Notes under the pieces: generated by a model | The model's input: only the letters and a program-made list of their open reading frames with translations | The model's database searches: none | Told to the model about the DNA's origin: nothing | Translations under genes and position numbers: made by a program | In this document: positions 1-10,200 of the stretch, piece by piece | Layout of the letters: every line of letters starts with the position of its first letter | Numbering within the stretch: the stretch's first letter is position 1 | DNA from: Cordylochernes scorpioides | Taxonomy: Eukaryota; Arthropoda; Arachnida; Pseudoscorpiones; Chernetidae | NCBI GenBank assembly: GCA_030710605.1 | Contig: CP092877.1 | Span: forward strand, 40,532,406 to 40,596,405 | Length of the DNA: 64,000 bases | Direction of reading: 5' to 3'

Positions 1-2383
1 TTCGATGGAAAGGTCCAAGCATATCGCGTTAAATGATCCACTATTACGTGTAGATATGTCTTGGAGTGTCCATATTTCGAAAATCCAGCTATGGTATCTA
101 TAGAGATTAAGTCGATGGTTGTTGAGGTGGTGGAATTTGTCCAAGGGCACCATAGGGTTTACCTTTGGGCCTTTTAATGATTTGGCAGGTGTGACACGAC
201 TTGACAAATTTTTCTATAGATTTAGAGATACCTTTCCAGTAGTACTGGGCAGTAATTATGCGGGTCATCTGAGAGATGCCTGGGTGGTTATATTCTTGGT
301 GAACTTTATTCATTAGAGTATGTTGCAGGGTTTCGGGAATTATTATTTTAATTACACCTTTTCGGGTAATGGTATGTAAGCCGTTTGTATCAATGTTGAA
401 GGGGGATGCTGTTGGTTGATGCTGTTTGATAATATCAGCACTGACAAATCCTACAAAGGGGTTTCGCGATAACAAATCTGCTTCGTACTGTTGGCTGCCT
501 TTGAGGTAGTGAATTTCGTAATTATAGGTAGATAGTCTCAGGCTCCATCTAAAGAGTCGTCCTGACGGATTTTTTATAGTTTTAAGCCATTGTAAAGCTT
601 GGTGATCTGTGTATATGGTGAATTTTATACCGGTGAGGTATATTCGGAATTTGTCTACACTTTCGACGATGGCGAGGCACTCGAGTTCGGAAACGGTGTA
701 GTTTCTCTCATGTGCTCTAAGGGCGCGGCTGAAATATTGTACAGGATGTACTTGTCCGTCTGGATGTACCTGTTTGAGTATGCCTGCGATCCCTTGGGTG
801 GATGCGTCACAATAAAGGCGGCAGGGTAAACCGACTTGATACAAGTGTAGTACTGGTTTACTGGTTAAACTCTCTTTGAGAGTGGTGAAAGCTTGTTGAC
901 AATCTGGGTCCCAATTCCATTTCACATCTTTTTTAAGTAGTTTATTTAAAGGTGCTCGTAAGCGGGCATAATCTGGTATAAACTTATTATACACGTTCAC
1001 TGCTCCTAAAAATGATTGTAATGTCTCTTGATTGGTAGGTAGTTTGATGGCACTTATGGTATCAAGGTTGCGCGTCTGTGGTGCATAAGTACCTGCGGTA
1101 ACAGTGTATCCTAAGAAATCTATATTTGTTTTAAAAAACGAACATTTGTTATAATTGAGTTTGATGTTTTCGTGTTGACATACCGTTAGAAATTGTTGTA
1201 GGTGTTGTAGATGATCCTCTAAGGTGTCAGAAAAAATAATGAAATCATCGAAGTAATGGGTAACAAAATTTAGTTTATATTTTTGCATGACCTGGTTTAT
1301 GGCACGATGGTATATCTGTGGCGAATTTTTAAATCCGTAAGGAAGTCTACAAAATTCGTACTGACTATCCAACGTCACGAAAGCTAGTAGATTACGTGAG
1401 TTAGGTTCTACTTCCACTTGCCAATATGCGGATGCTATATCTACAGAAGAGTAGTATTTGGCTTTCGACAATTTGTCAAGAATGGTTTCTATTAAAGGTA
1501 AAGGATGTACGTCTGGAGCGATGATTTCATTAAGTTTTCTGTAATCAATACAGAAACGTTTCGTTTTGTCACGTTTTGTAACAAGAGTTATTGGACTGGC
1601 ATAAGGTGAAACTGACGGGGCAATAATTCCATGTTGGAGCATTTGATCTATTTGGGTTTGTATTTCTTGTTGGTCGTGTAGTGGCACTCTATATGGGCGT
1701 AATCCTAATATTTTATCTGTGGTGGTATTGATTTTTACCGGTGGTATGTTCAATTTGGGCACATTGTATTTATTAGTAGAGAACACTTGCGAGAATTCAT
1801 ATAGAATTAGGTGGAGTTCGTGTGGACAATGTTCTAACTGAGGTGTCGCATTAGAAGGTATAGAAATCTCAATATCATGGGTAGGAGATATAGTGGGTGA
1901 AACAATAGTGGGGGAACATATAATTGGGGTAGGGTCCGCCACGTGTAAACAGGATTGGTTCGAGGGGAAGGTGGTAAAAATATCCGTTTCTCTCGGTTGA
2001 GTGGGACATAAATCCTGTTTGCACTTGGTGAACTTATAGACATTTGTTGGGAGAGCATCATTATTTTGATAAATTTGGAGATTATTAAAATCTATAATTA
2101 ATTTAAATATTTTAAGGGTATTAATAGATAAAATACCAAAAGGTAGTGAAGCTTCTACTATAAAATATTTTAGTTTTTGGGTGAGGTTACCTATTTTAAG
2201 TTTTAAAAATATATATCCAAGGGTATTTACATTGTGGGCTATTGCGTTTATAATTAAACTGTACTGATGTATAATAATTTTATATGGTAATCTATTTTCT
2301 ATGGTTCTTAAAATATCTAAGTTAAGTAGGTTTATAGATGCTCCCGTGTCTATTAAAAAGGGCAAATTTACATTTGGTGACAA
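1..2383 (-). CDS. pol: gypsy-1 pol polyprotein (protease, RT, RNase H, integrase), frameshifted and cut by window edge
   Basis: Ty3/gypsy pol. One open frame covers 2383 down to 107 (758 codons). The aspartic protease motif DTGA lies near residue 12. The reverse transcriptase occupies about residues 225-410, with the active-site box YFDDFIIFS (Phe where most Ty3 elements have Val or Leu). RNase H starts at RLYCDAST and continues through TDHQALQWL. The integrase zinc finger (H-X3-H...C-X2-C, ending SCHTCQ) is at the C-terminal end. The frame then stops at 107-109, but integrase-like sequence (DTIAGF, YLHVIVDHLTRYAW) continues to base 1 in another frame, so a small indel near 108-115 has broken the gene. 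It lies just downstream of gag in a different frame and has no obvious ATG of its own, which suggests expression by frameshifting when intact. Family assignment is secure; the copy is not functional as read. Confidence 0.93.
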
Positions 2384-2405
2384 TTCAGTCCATATTATAA
2401 GCTGT

Positions 2406-3398
2406 TCAACGAAAATAAGTTTCAGGTTTTCCTACCGTTGAGCTGCTCGCGGGGCTTGTAGAGTCGTCTCGGCTTGCAGCTTGGACTTGGGGAACAGGGC
2501 TCCGAGATTGGACCTTGGGCCGGGTACCAGATTTTGGTATAGTGGTTGTGCGTGGTCTGGCGCTGTAGACTTGGCTTGTTCGGTCCCGTTGGAACCGTTG
2601 TTCACACTGGGAGTGCCAGTGCATAGCATTGCAATACTTGCAAGGCGAGGGTGGGGGTGCAACTTGGTACGTTACACGTGATGACCGCTGGTTGTTGTGC
2701 CGCGGTGGTGGGTTGTGGTAGGTTGGATGTGGGGCCTTGTCTACTTGGCGCTGGTACACTGCACTGGTGGCACACTGGGTTCTTCTTATTCTCGACACTA
2801 GGTCGAAACATTCTTTAATGGTGTTTGGCTGCACCGTGGCGATTAATCGCTGATCTGCGACGGGTAGTCCTTCGGTTAGAGAATCTATTAATATGTCGGC
2901 GGGTAGGTTTAATTTCATGCCCATTACCGTTTTGTTTTGGTAGTAGTCTTCTAGGGGCATTTGGGGTGTCAATTTGATGGCTAGGAAGCGTGAAAACGAC
3001 GCTTCTGTCGCTGTTGGGAATAAATCTATCAAGGTTTGGCGGACATCAATATAAAATAACCTATCTAACCGTAGGTTTCGGAAATATTGTAGGGGCTTAC
3101 CTTGCAGGTAGCAGGGTAACTTGCGTAGGCGGTCCGTGTAGGTCAGCTTAGCTCGGTCTGCTTGGGCATCGAAGTTGTCGAAAAAGCTCTGGGCTTCAAA
3201 GGTACCATCGTATGGACTCACATCTATCTCCCTCGGAGATCGGGCGACCAGCAGCTTATTCAGGGCATCGGCGATCTGTGTCAGCGGGTCTGCGGAGGTC
3301 CCTTGGGGCGGCGACGTTTCCTCCTCTTCAAATGTCGTCTCTTGTTGGGGAACAGATAGCCCGGTCGCATCGTTGGACTTTTCGGTTTGCTCTTCCAT
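2406..3398 (-). CDS. gag: gypsy-1 gag polyprotein
   Basis: Open frame of 330 codons directly upstream of pol in the same element. It starts at an ATG about 80 bp inside the putative LTR end. The N-terminal 60 residues are acidic and low-complexity. A retrotransposon Gag-like domain follows (DVSPYDGTFEAQSFFDNF, then RKLPCYLQGKPLQYF and LTPQMPLEDYYQNKTVMGMK). The C-terminal third is rich in basic residues, Pro and Ser, with one zinc-knuckle-like stretch CKYCNAMHWHSQC, which is close to but not a canonical C-X2-C-X4-H-X4-C. It ends 23 bp before the pol frame. Gag multimerises and packages element RNA into cytoplasmic particles. The frame is uninterrupted, unlike pol. Confidence 0.85.
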   Translation of the reverse strand: MEEQTEKSNDATGLSVPQQETTFEEEETSPPQGTSADPLTQIADALNKLLVARSPREIDVSPYDGTFEAQSFFDNFDAQADRAKLTYTDRLRKLPCYLQGKPLQYFRNLRLDRLFYIDVRQTLIDLFPTATEASFSRFLAIKLTPQMPLEDYYQNKTVMGMKLNLPADILIDSLTEGLPVADQRLIATVQPNTIKECFDLVSRIRRTQCATSAVYQRQVDKAPHPTYHNPPPRHNNQRSSRVTYQVAPPPSPCKYCNAMHWHSQCEQRFQRDRTSQVYSARPRTTTIPKSGTRPKVQSRSPVPQVQAASRDDSTSPASSSTVGKPETYFR

Positions 3399-3478
3399 CT
3401 TTGCACTTTCTCGCTTCTATCTGGACTATCTAGCTTTCTTCGTTTGGTATCCTTCGTTTTGGTTATCCTGTCGGCTAC

Positions 3479-4080
3479 TGAAATAATGTTGAAGTCCTGG
3501 TAGCTCTTGTTGTACTGTGTTGACCGAGAGGAACAGTCAGGATGTAGAGTTTTCCAGTACCTCTCTGCACCTTGGAAGACCTTTAAAAGTTCTCACAAAA
3601 TACAGGCAGTCGTGGTCGAGGCAGAGTGGAAAGCTGGGGATATCCACACAAAAAACGAAGACACAGTTGCACTAAGAAAGTTCCGTAACAGATAAAAGTT
3701 GAGCTAGTAGCGCAAGATGGAGATAGACGAGTTCTTCCTAACTACATGTTGGATGAGATCGACATAACATACGACCGACGCGGCTTGCACTAAGGGTGAA
3801 CTAAACTAAACTGAACTGAACTGTCAAGTCCCTGTAAAAGTGATGTATTTATAGGTTAAAAGACGGGGGGGGACCTTATGTGACAGGGGCGTTTGAGAAA
3901 GGGCGCCTTTACCTGTCCAGGTGTGAGAGGGGTCTCTGCATTCCACCACATGTGACAGTGTGGGTGGCCTGTCGTGGGAATTGTGAATCTACCTGATTTA
4001 TGACTTCCATCTTTACTCTGTTCTTTTGGCAATACTATATGTTCGATCTCTGCCCTAGCTCAACTCTTAAATCTATTACA
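3479..4080 (-). repeat. putative 5' LTR of gypsy-1
   Basis: On the minus strand this block begins TGTAATAGATTTAAGAG and ends near CATTATTTCA, just ahead of the gag leader. It is similar over most of its length to 17509-18040 in the opposite orientation. The similarity continues past 4080 to about 4250, so the outer limit is uncertain: either the LTR is longer than 602 bp or the two loci share flanking sequence. The matching 3' LTR would lie before base 1. Confidence 0.6.
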
Positions 4081-4250
4081 GATTTTATTTATTTATCCAC
4101 TTTGTACAAATTACATTACATAGGGCGATGCAATGACACAGATTAATCATGCGCATAATTATTTATAGATGTGTTTCTATATACAACATGACAATCTTAT
4201 TATAAGTTATATACACAGTATGGGGTTGTTGGTTTAAATTACCATATATA
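4081..4250. repeat. flank shared with 17345-17508 (inverted)
   Basis: The stretch from the LTR edge to the AT microsatellite at about 4240 matches the reverse complement of 17345-17508, including a matching TTTAAATTACCATATAT tract. It may be part of a longer LTR or a larger duplicated unit. Confidence 0.6.
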
Positions 4251-4706
4251 TATATAAATATGTTGTACCACAAGCTCTAGCAGTCATGGGGCCAAGTGGT
4301 TTCAGGCGTCAATGAGTAACACAAAGAACGAGGCAGGTTGGATGTCACCTAGAAGAGAGGCCAGCGCTGAAGACGCGAACATGGTCCAGGAGGGTGTGAT
4401 CTACATGAGATGGAGATATGATCTGTTGTTGACCGCCCTTTTTACGGTGTCCAGTGACGGTCGTTAAACTTATTGGAAGTTTCCCGGGAGGAAATGACAA
4501 ATTTAACGAAATTTTACCTCGGACTGTGCCCTGTCTTTTGTCGGCGGACTCTCAATAAAACGTTATTATCTTATCTGTTATTATATGATGGCCAAGCTGG
4601 CGCGTTGAATTGTATCTACATTTAGGGGCTGTAATACTATTTATAATTAAGGTATTAATGAAAATCTAGTATATATTGAAATAAATCACTATATATATAT
4701 ATATAT
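4251..4706. other. unassigned non-coding stretch
   Basis: No ORF, RNA gene or repeat relation was recognised here. The stretch ends in an AT microsatellite at about 4690-4707. Confidence 0.5.
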
Positions 4707-5017
4707 ATTAAGAAAAAGGCATCTCCTTATCGTGCAACTGAAAGTTGCTAATGGCTTGCGCCATCTATCGGAATAAATATCAACTATTCTCGTTGATTTT
4801 TAATCATTCCAGAATTGGCCAAATACCCATTCTTGATTAATCAAGAGAAGCTAACCACGGACGCGTTTCGGGCTGTTGGCCCTCATCAGCGTGGTGCAAG
4901 CTGTACCTCAACGACCAAAAAATTGGTCATTAAGGCATCCTGAAAAATCATGAAACGGGTAGATGGCGCAAGCCATTAGCAACTTTCAGTTGCACGATAG
5001 ATGCCTTTTTCTTAATT
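4707..5017. mobile_element. foldback repeat with ~60-bp terminal inverted repeats enclosing a hammerhead ribozyme
   Basis: Left arm 4709-4767 and right arm 4957-5015 are inverted copies (for example GGCTTGCGCCATCTA against TAGATGGCGCAAGCC). The 190 bp between them hold one hammerhead motif on the minus strand. There is no coding capacity. Hammerheads of this type are known from Penelope-like retroelements and retrozymes, so this may be a non-autonomous derivative; that is an inference. Confidence 0.75.
4853..4900 (-). ncRNA. hammerhead ribozyme (type I-like)
   Basis: On the minus strand: CTGATGA (4889-4883), stem II GGGC-CAACA-GCCC, then GAAA (4869-4866), a self-complementary ACGCGT helix III and the cleavage triplet GTC (4862-4860). 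Stem I is ACCACG before the core and CGTGGT after it, six perfect pairs. All core nucleotides match the known hammerhead consensus. The near loop-free helix III is typical of retroelement hammerheads thought to act as dimers. Confidence 0.88.
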
Positions 5018-5094
5018 TATGCACCTTATCCCAGTACAATATTACATTTGTACTATTTTTCACATATATATATATATATATATACTGTATATAT

Positions 5095-5530
5095 CATAAA
5101 AAAGAGGCACTTCTCCTTTTAATTATGCATCAAAACGATGCCCTTGTTCGTCACCCTAGTAAAAACCTTTACTATAGATGATGAAGAGAATCAGCCACTA
5201 CACCAGTTTTGACAAATTCAGATAAAAAGCCAACTTGTATTCTTCATCACCACTAATAAAGCTTTTTACAAGGGTGATGAACAGGTACATCGTTCTGATT
5301 CATAATTAAAGGGACAAATGCCTCTCATGGTATATGAATATCATCCTCCCGCAACTTTATGTTATATTTATACACCATGGTATGCAGGATGACCATTTGC
5401 CTGAATTTGCCAAAACTGGTGCTGTAACTCATTCATTATCACCACTAGTAAAATTTTTACTAGTGTGATAAACATAATGTGTGTGTTGTTCTACTGCCTA
5501 ATTAAAGGGAGAAGTGCTTTTTTGTACATA
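5095..5530. mobile_element. non-autonomous inverted-repeat element (GGCACTTCTCC ends)
   Basis: Ends are inverted: AGGCACTTCTCCTTTTAATTATGC near 5106 against AATTAAAGGGAGAAGTGC near 5500. Internal blocks repeat the theme (TTTGCCAAAACTGGTGCTG, ACTAGTAAAATTTTTACTAGTGTGAT). Related copies are at 39407-39895 and 42130-42310. No ORF. Confidence 0.6.
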
Positions 5531-5574
5531 TATTTATTGTTGTCTAGTTTAAAATAATTTTATTAGGTATATCA

Positions 5575-6010
5575 CACACACACAAAAGCCTTTATTAAGA
5601 CACACAGGTCTTACAGAGGATTCTCCTTGGGGTTACAAGACGGAGAAACCTATGAAAGTGGGAAATATACAAAGGGGTAAAAATGGAAAAAGATTATATA
5701 CACATGGTAAATATATACATATTATTATTTGAATAACCCTATGGAAAATAAGAAAAAATAATTTTTGGAAATATGGATGGGAGAAGTGGAGAGCGAAAAG
5801 AGGAAAGAAAACAGGTATTTACATATGGAACATTACATATAATGGAACAAGTCAATTTAAGCTCTTCTGCTCACACAGCACAGGTGGACCATGGCTTTTT
5901 CAAGAAATCTTTAAGAGATTTTCCAGGAAAATCCGAGTGTTCAGAGTTGTATTTATTAGGTATATCATTTTTGTCCATGAGTGTATATTCACTGACACTG
6001 TAGAAGGATT
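5575..6010 (-). repeat. probable LINE 3' end fragment
   Basis: The stretch ACACACAAAAGCCTTTATTA at its left end, read on the minus strand, is an AATAAAGGCTTTTGTGTGT tail like those at 15680 and 32431. No protein could be read. Weak assignment. Confidence 0.35.
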
Positions 6011-7211
6011 CCTGGTTGTGTGGTATTTAAGCGAACTATGAACATAAGTTTTGAGTAGAGTATAGTTACATGTAAATATTTCATCACAGTAGAGATAGTA
6101 AGAATTTTGTTTTATTTCTAAATGTTTATCCCCAATGAATTCAGTTCTTATATCTGAATAGAATGTCTATCCTGACTGTGTCTTTCTCTGTGGCCTCAAC
6201 CGCTTGAATTTTATTCTATCATGGCGTCCTCTGCGCAGACATGACTTGACCTGTGCACTTATATAAGCACGTTTGCAATGGTTCATTCATCCTAGAATTT
6301 GATTAATTGGAATAGAATCGTTTTTTTTCTGCGATGATTACCGTTTTGAATTGAGACCCTATGATACCCTGGCGAATAAGTCCAGGACAGCTGTGGGAAA
6401 CTAACTTTTTTGTCCCAAACACGACCTAAGACAAACGGTATTAATAGTTGAGGCTACATTTTGCTTAAAAAAAACAGGGTCCTTCAAGGCATTGTCACGG
6501 CACTATTACCACACGGCGCTTCTTTGACGAGATTCTATGTCCATTCATGTTGACTTAATATAAGGTCATTTCAGATTCATAAGGCCCGACCAAACACGGC
6601 AGTAGTTTCAAATGCTTGTATATCTTTTGCTTTCTCAACACTACCTTCGCTAGAGAGGTCGCAGTATCTTTTTAAATTTGCTGGGCAAGGCTTTCCAATT
6701 ATATATTGACGAACTATCGAGAAAAATGGTTAAGATTTGACAAGATATCCAAAAGCAAGAGGTACTTTTTTGGGGTACTTATATATTATAATAAGTATAT
6801 ATATAGAGTATTAATATATATATAAACCAAAATAAATCATTTTGCGGTAATGACTGTGATGCTATCATGAAATCATAGTTAATTTCTTCAACCTCGGGGG
6901 AGTTGTCTGAACTAGAAGATCTAAGTTCTAATAAAACAAAGGTAGATCTGATTGTGTTCAGTGATGGCATTAATCTTACTTTTATGATAAAATCATCATC
7001 GTGTTTATGAAGCTATCTAAACTCTGATAACATCCATAAGAAAACTATGTGGTAAATGATCACGTTTGTGAGTTTTCAAAAGTAATTATACCTAATATAA
7101 TCTAATCAAAGACCATCTCCTCAAATTGGTTGAGGGTATCTCTGTCTTGTGTAGTTCCTCGTGTGATATTCTAGTGTGATTATTATTGCTAACATTCTGT
7201 AATCTGTGCAG
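6011..7211. other. no gene recognised upstream of gene A exon 2
   Basis: AT-rich DNA with no signal-peptide exon that could serve as exon 1 of gene A. A TATATAAG near 6260 is not followed by a fitting exon. Nothing else is supported. Confidence 0.5.
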
Positions 7212-7267
7212 ATAATGCTTGCAGAATTGAAGCCTACAAAATTGGCTATAATGCCATCAGTCAAGGG
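7212..7267 (+). CDS. gene A exon 2
   Basis: 56 nt between CTGTGCAG and GTAAGT. With a G from exon 1 it reads [19 protein letters not shown]. The gene B counterpart is also 56 nt and reads DNPCRTAAYKVAYESAPKE; 8 of 19 residues agree, including Cys, Arg and both Tyr. Confidence 0.78.
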
Positions 7268-10200
7268 GTAAGTCCTTTTTTCCATGTCATATATATCCAT
7301 CGTCTCCTTAGATTTCTAGGTCTTCTCTAAACCCGCTCCTAATGCTATTCAGACAATCACTGTGATATTGGTAAAACAATATAAAAACTCTAGGTTGACC
7401 ATTCAGTAGAGGCATAAGCTTAAGAGAAAGATGGGTTTATATATTTCAATGTTGTCCAATGAAAAGATGTCTACGTTCATCTCTCTATCACAGCAGTCAC
7501 AATGTTCTCTAATATAGTTCAATGTTGTCGTGTCCAATGAAGAGATTCCGTGCATCTCGATTACAGCATTCGCAATGTTCTCTAATATAGTTCAATGTTG
7601 TCGTGTACAATGAAGAGATGTCTCCGTGCATCTCGATTACAGCATTCGCAATGTTCTCTAATATAGTTCAATAAACAGAAGGTAATAAGACCAAATTCAA
7701 ATAAATAAATAGTGTGTGACGTTTCGGTAATAGCGTTGTTACCATCTTCAGACAAAAGTACTGAATGAGAAATTTAACCACAGCATGTTTTAAATAGTTC
7801 CTGTTATCAAGTGTGTAAACAAGATAACAGATAAGAAGAAGATATTTTTCTGATAAACAGATGAGATAAACACATGTTGAATATTATTCTTAGAATTAAA
7901 GGTTTTTTCACATATAATTAAAAGCATATCTATAAATATAATTTATATTTCCTCTTTCTTCCATTCTGTTAACTGTAGCACATTTCTTTTGAATAAAAAA
8001 TGCTTCTCTCTCTCTTTATATAAAAATTGTCTCTCAAAATAATTTTTCTCATAATCTAGTATCTTTGTTTATTTTAGGCTAAAATTATTATGTCCTGTGA
8101 TTTTTCTATGTTCTACAAGTGCAGAATTCTCAATTTTATCCCATATCAGAGCATATTCATGGTTTTTCATTCTTTCTTTTAAAGTTCTGGATGTTTGTCC
8201 TACATAACATTGGTCACATTTTTCACATTTCACTTAATAAATTAAACCGCTCTATTTGGTATGTGAGTGTTCTTATGGTTGTTGATATATTGAGAGATAG
8301 GGTTACATGGTTTACATGCAATGTTTATTTTTTCATACTTTTTGAATACATTAGTAAAATTTCTCTCTTGCAAACTTTTGGTTTATAAATGGCAATGTGA
8401 TAAATTTGGCTTCTTTGTTTTTGCACTTTAGATTTTGAATTAAAGTATTATTATCATATTTTTGGTTCATGTCTTCTATTATTCTATTTATCAATTTGAT
8501 GAGAAAATCTTCAATGATTAGTTCTTTTTTGATGTTGTTAATCTCTATATTTCTTTTAGTTGTATCATTAATGAGTGTAAAAGCTCTATATATAAGAGCT
8601 TTTACTAATCCTACTTTTTGGCTGAAATGGTGCTGTGAGCTAAAGTTCCAATAAGTTCCTGTATGTGTTGGTTTTTTTTGTATATAGAGGTTGTAATATT
8701 GTTATTACTGTATGATAAGTTCATGTCCAGGAAATTTATTGATTTGTTATCTACTTCCATAGAGTAATTGATATCAGGCAATAGATTGTTGAAAGTATCC
8801 AAAATTTTTTGTTCACTTCCCTGATTAATAAATAAAATGGAGTCATCCACATATCTTTCAAAATAATAAACATCATTTTTAAGTGAATTTAGAGCTTTTA
8901 TTTCTAATTGGCCTATATTAATACAAGCTGTGTTTGGTGATATAGAACTACCCATTGTTGCACCTTTCATTTGGAGATATATTTGGTCTTCATAAATAGA
9001 GTATGTTGTTTTCAAACAAAATTATATTCCAATTAAAAATTCAGATTTTGGCAAATTATTTATTTTTGATTCTATAATCACCTGGTTTAATTCATCCATA
9101 ATAGTGGGTATAGGGATTGAATAAACATGGATTCAACTGTGCAGAGTATTAGGCTCATAGATTGTTGAGCTCTGGAAACCAAAAGGAATAATACTCTGCT
9201 AGTGATATCTTTTGACTTGTATATGATATAATAGGAAATAAACTAATGCTTAGTTAACCTTGCCTCGTCTTGGATAACAACACATGGTGGCAGCGGTAAA
9301 CTGAATTCATAAAGAAGGTCGTTGTTCGAAGAAAATTTGAAATTCGACATCAAGCAAGCTTTGAAGCGGTGAACTGAATTCATAAAGAAGGTCGTTGTTC
9401 GAAGAAAATTTGAAATTCGACATCAAGCAAGCTTAGAAGCGGTAAACTGAATTCATAAAGAAGGTCGTTGTTCGAAGAAAATTTGAAATTCGACATCAAG
9501 CAAGCTTAGAAGCGGTAAACTGAATTCATAAAGAAAGTCGTTGTTCGAAGAAAATTTGAAACTTGACATCAAGCAAACTTTTTGGTAAGTTATATTATAT
9601 TATAAGTAAATCTTTATAATGTCCCAAAATTATAATTGTTTAGCCCCAGAACCTTTTAATTTTTCAAATCCAGGTGATTGGCCAAAATGGATTAGGAGAT
9701 TTGAACGTTTTAGGCAGGCAAGCGGGTTAATTAATAACCCAGAAAATGAGCAAGTTAATATGCTCGTGTACTGCATGGGTGATAATGCAGATGACATTTT
9801 GTTGTCATGTAAAATAGCAAGAAACCAACTAGAAAATTATGGTAAAGTTATTGAATGCTTTGAAAGTCACTTTATTCCAAGACGTAATATAATTTATGAA
9901 AGGGCAAGATTTAATCAAAGATGTCAGCAGGAAGGGGAAAAGGTGAATGAATTTATCACAGCACTCCATAGCCTAGCTGAGCACTGCAATTTTGGGATGT
10001 TACATGATGAGTTGATTAGGGATAGGATAGTTGTTGGAGTAAGGGATAGAGCATTATCTGAAAGAATGCAACTTGATACAGACTTGACCTTAGTAAAAGC
10101 CACACTAATGGCAAAGCAATTAGAAAGTGTCAAAGAATAGCAGTCTAGCCTTTACCAACAAGATTCTGTAGATCAAATAAAGAAAATGCCTAATCATATA

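Noticed and set aside
6258-6300. TATATAAG and downstream CATTCATCC as the gene A promoter
   Set aside because: No following exon with a signal peptide and phase-1 donor was found, and such motifs are common by chance in AT-rich DNA.
6841-6852. TTTTGCGGTAATG as the end of gene A exon 1
   Set aside because: The donor phase would fit but the frame upstream has no start codon or hydrophobic leader.
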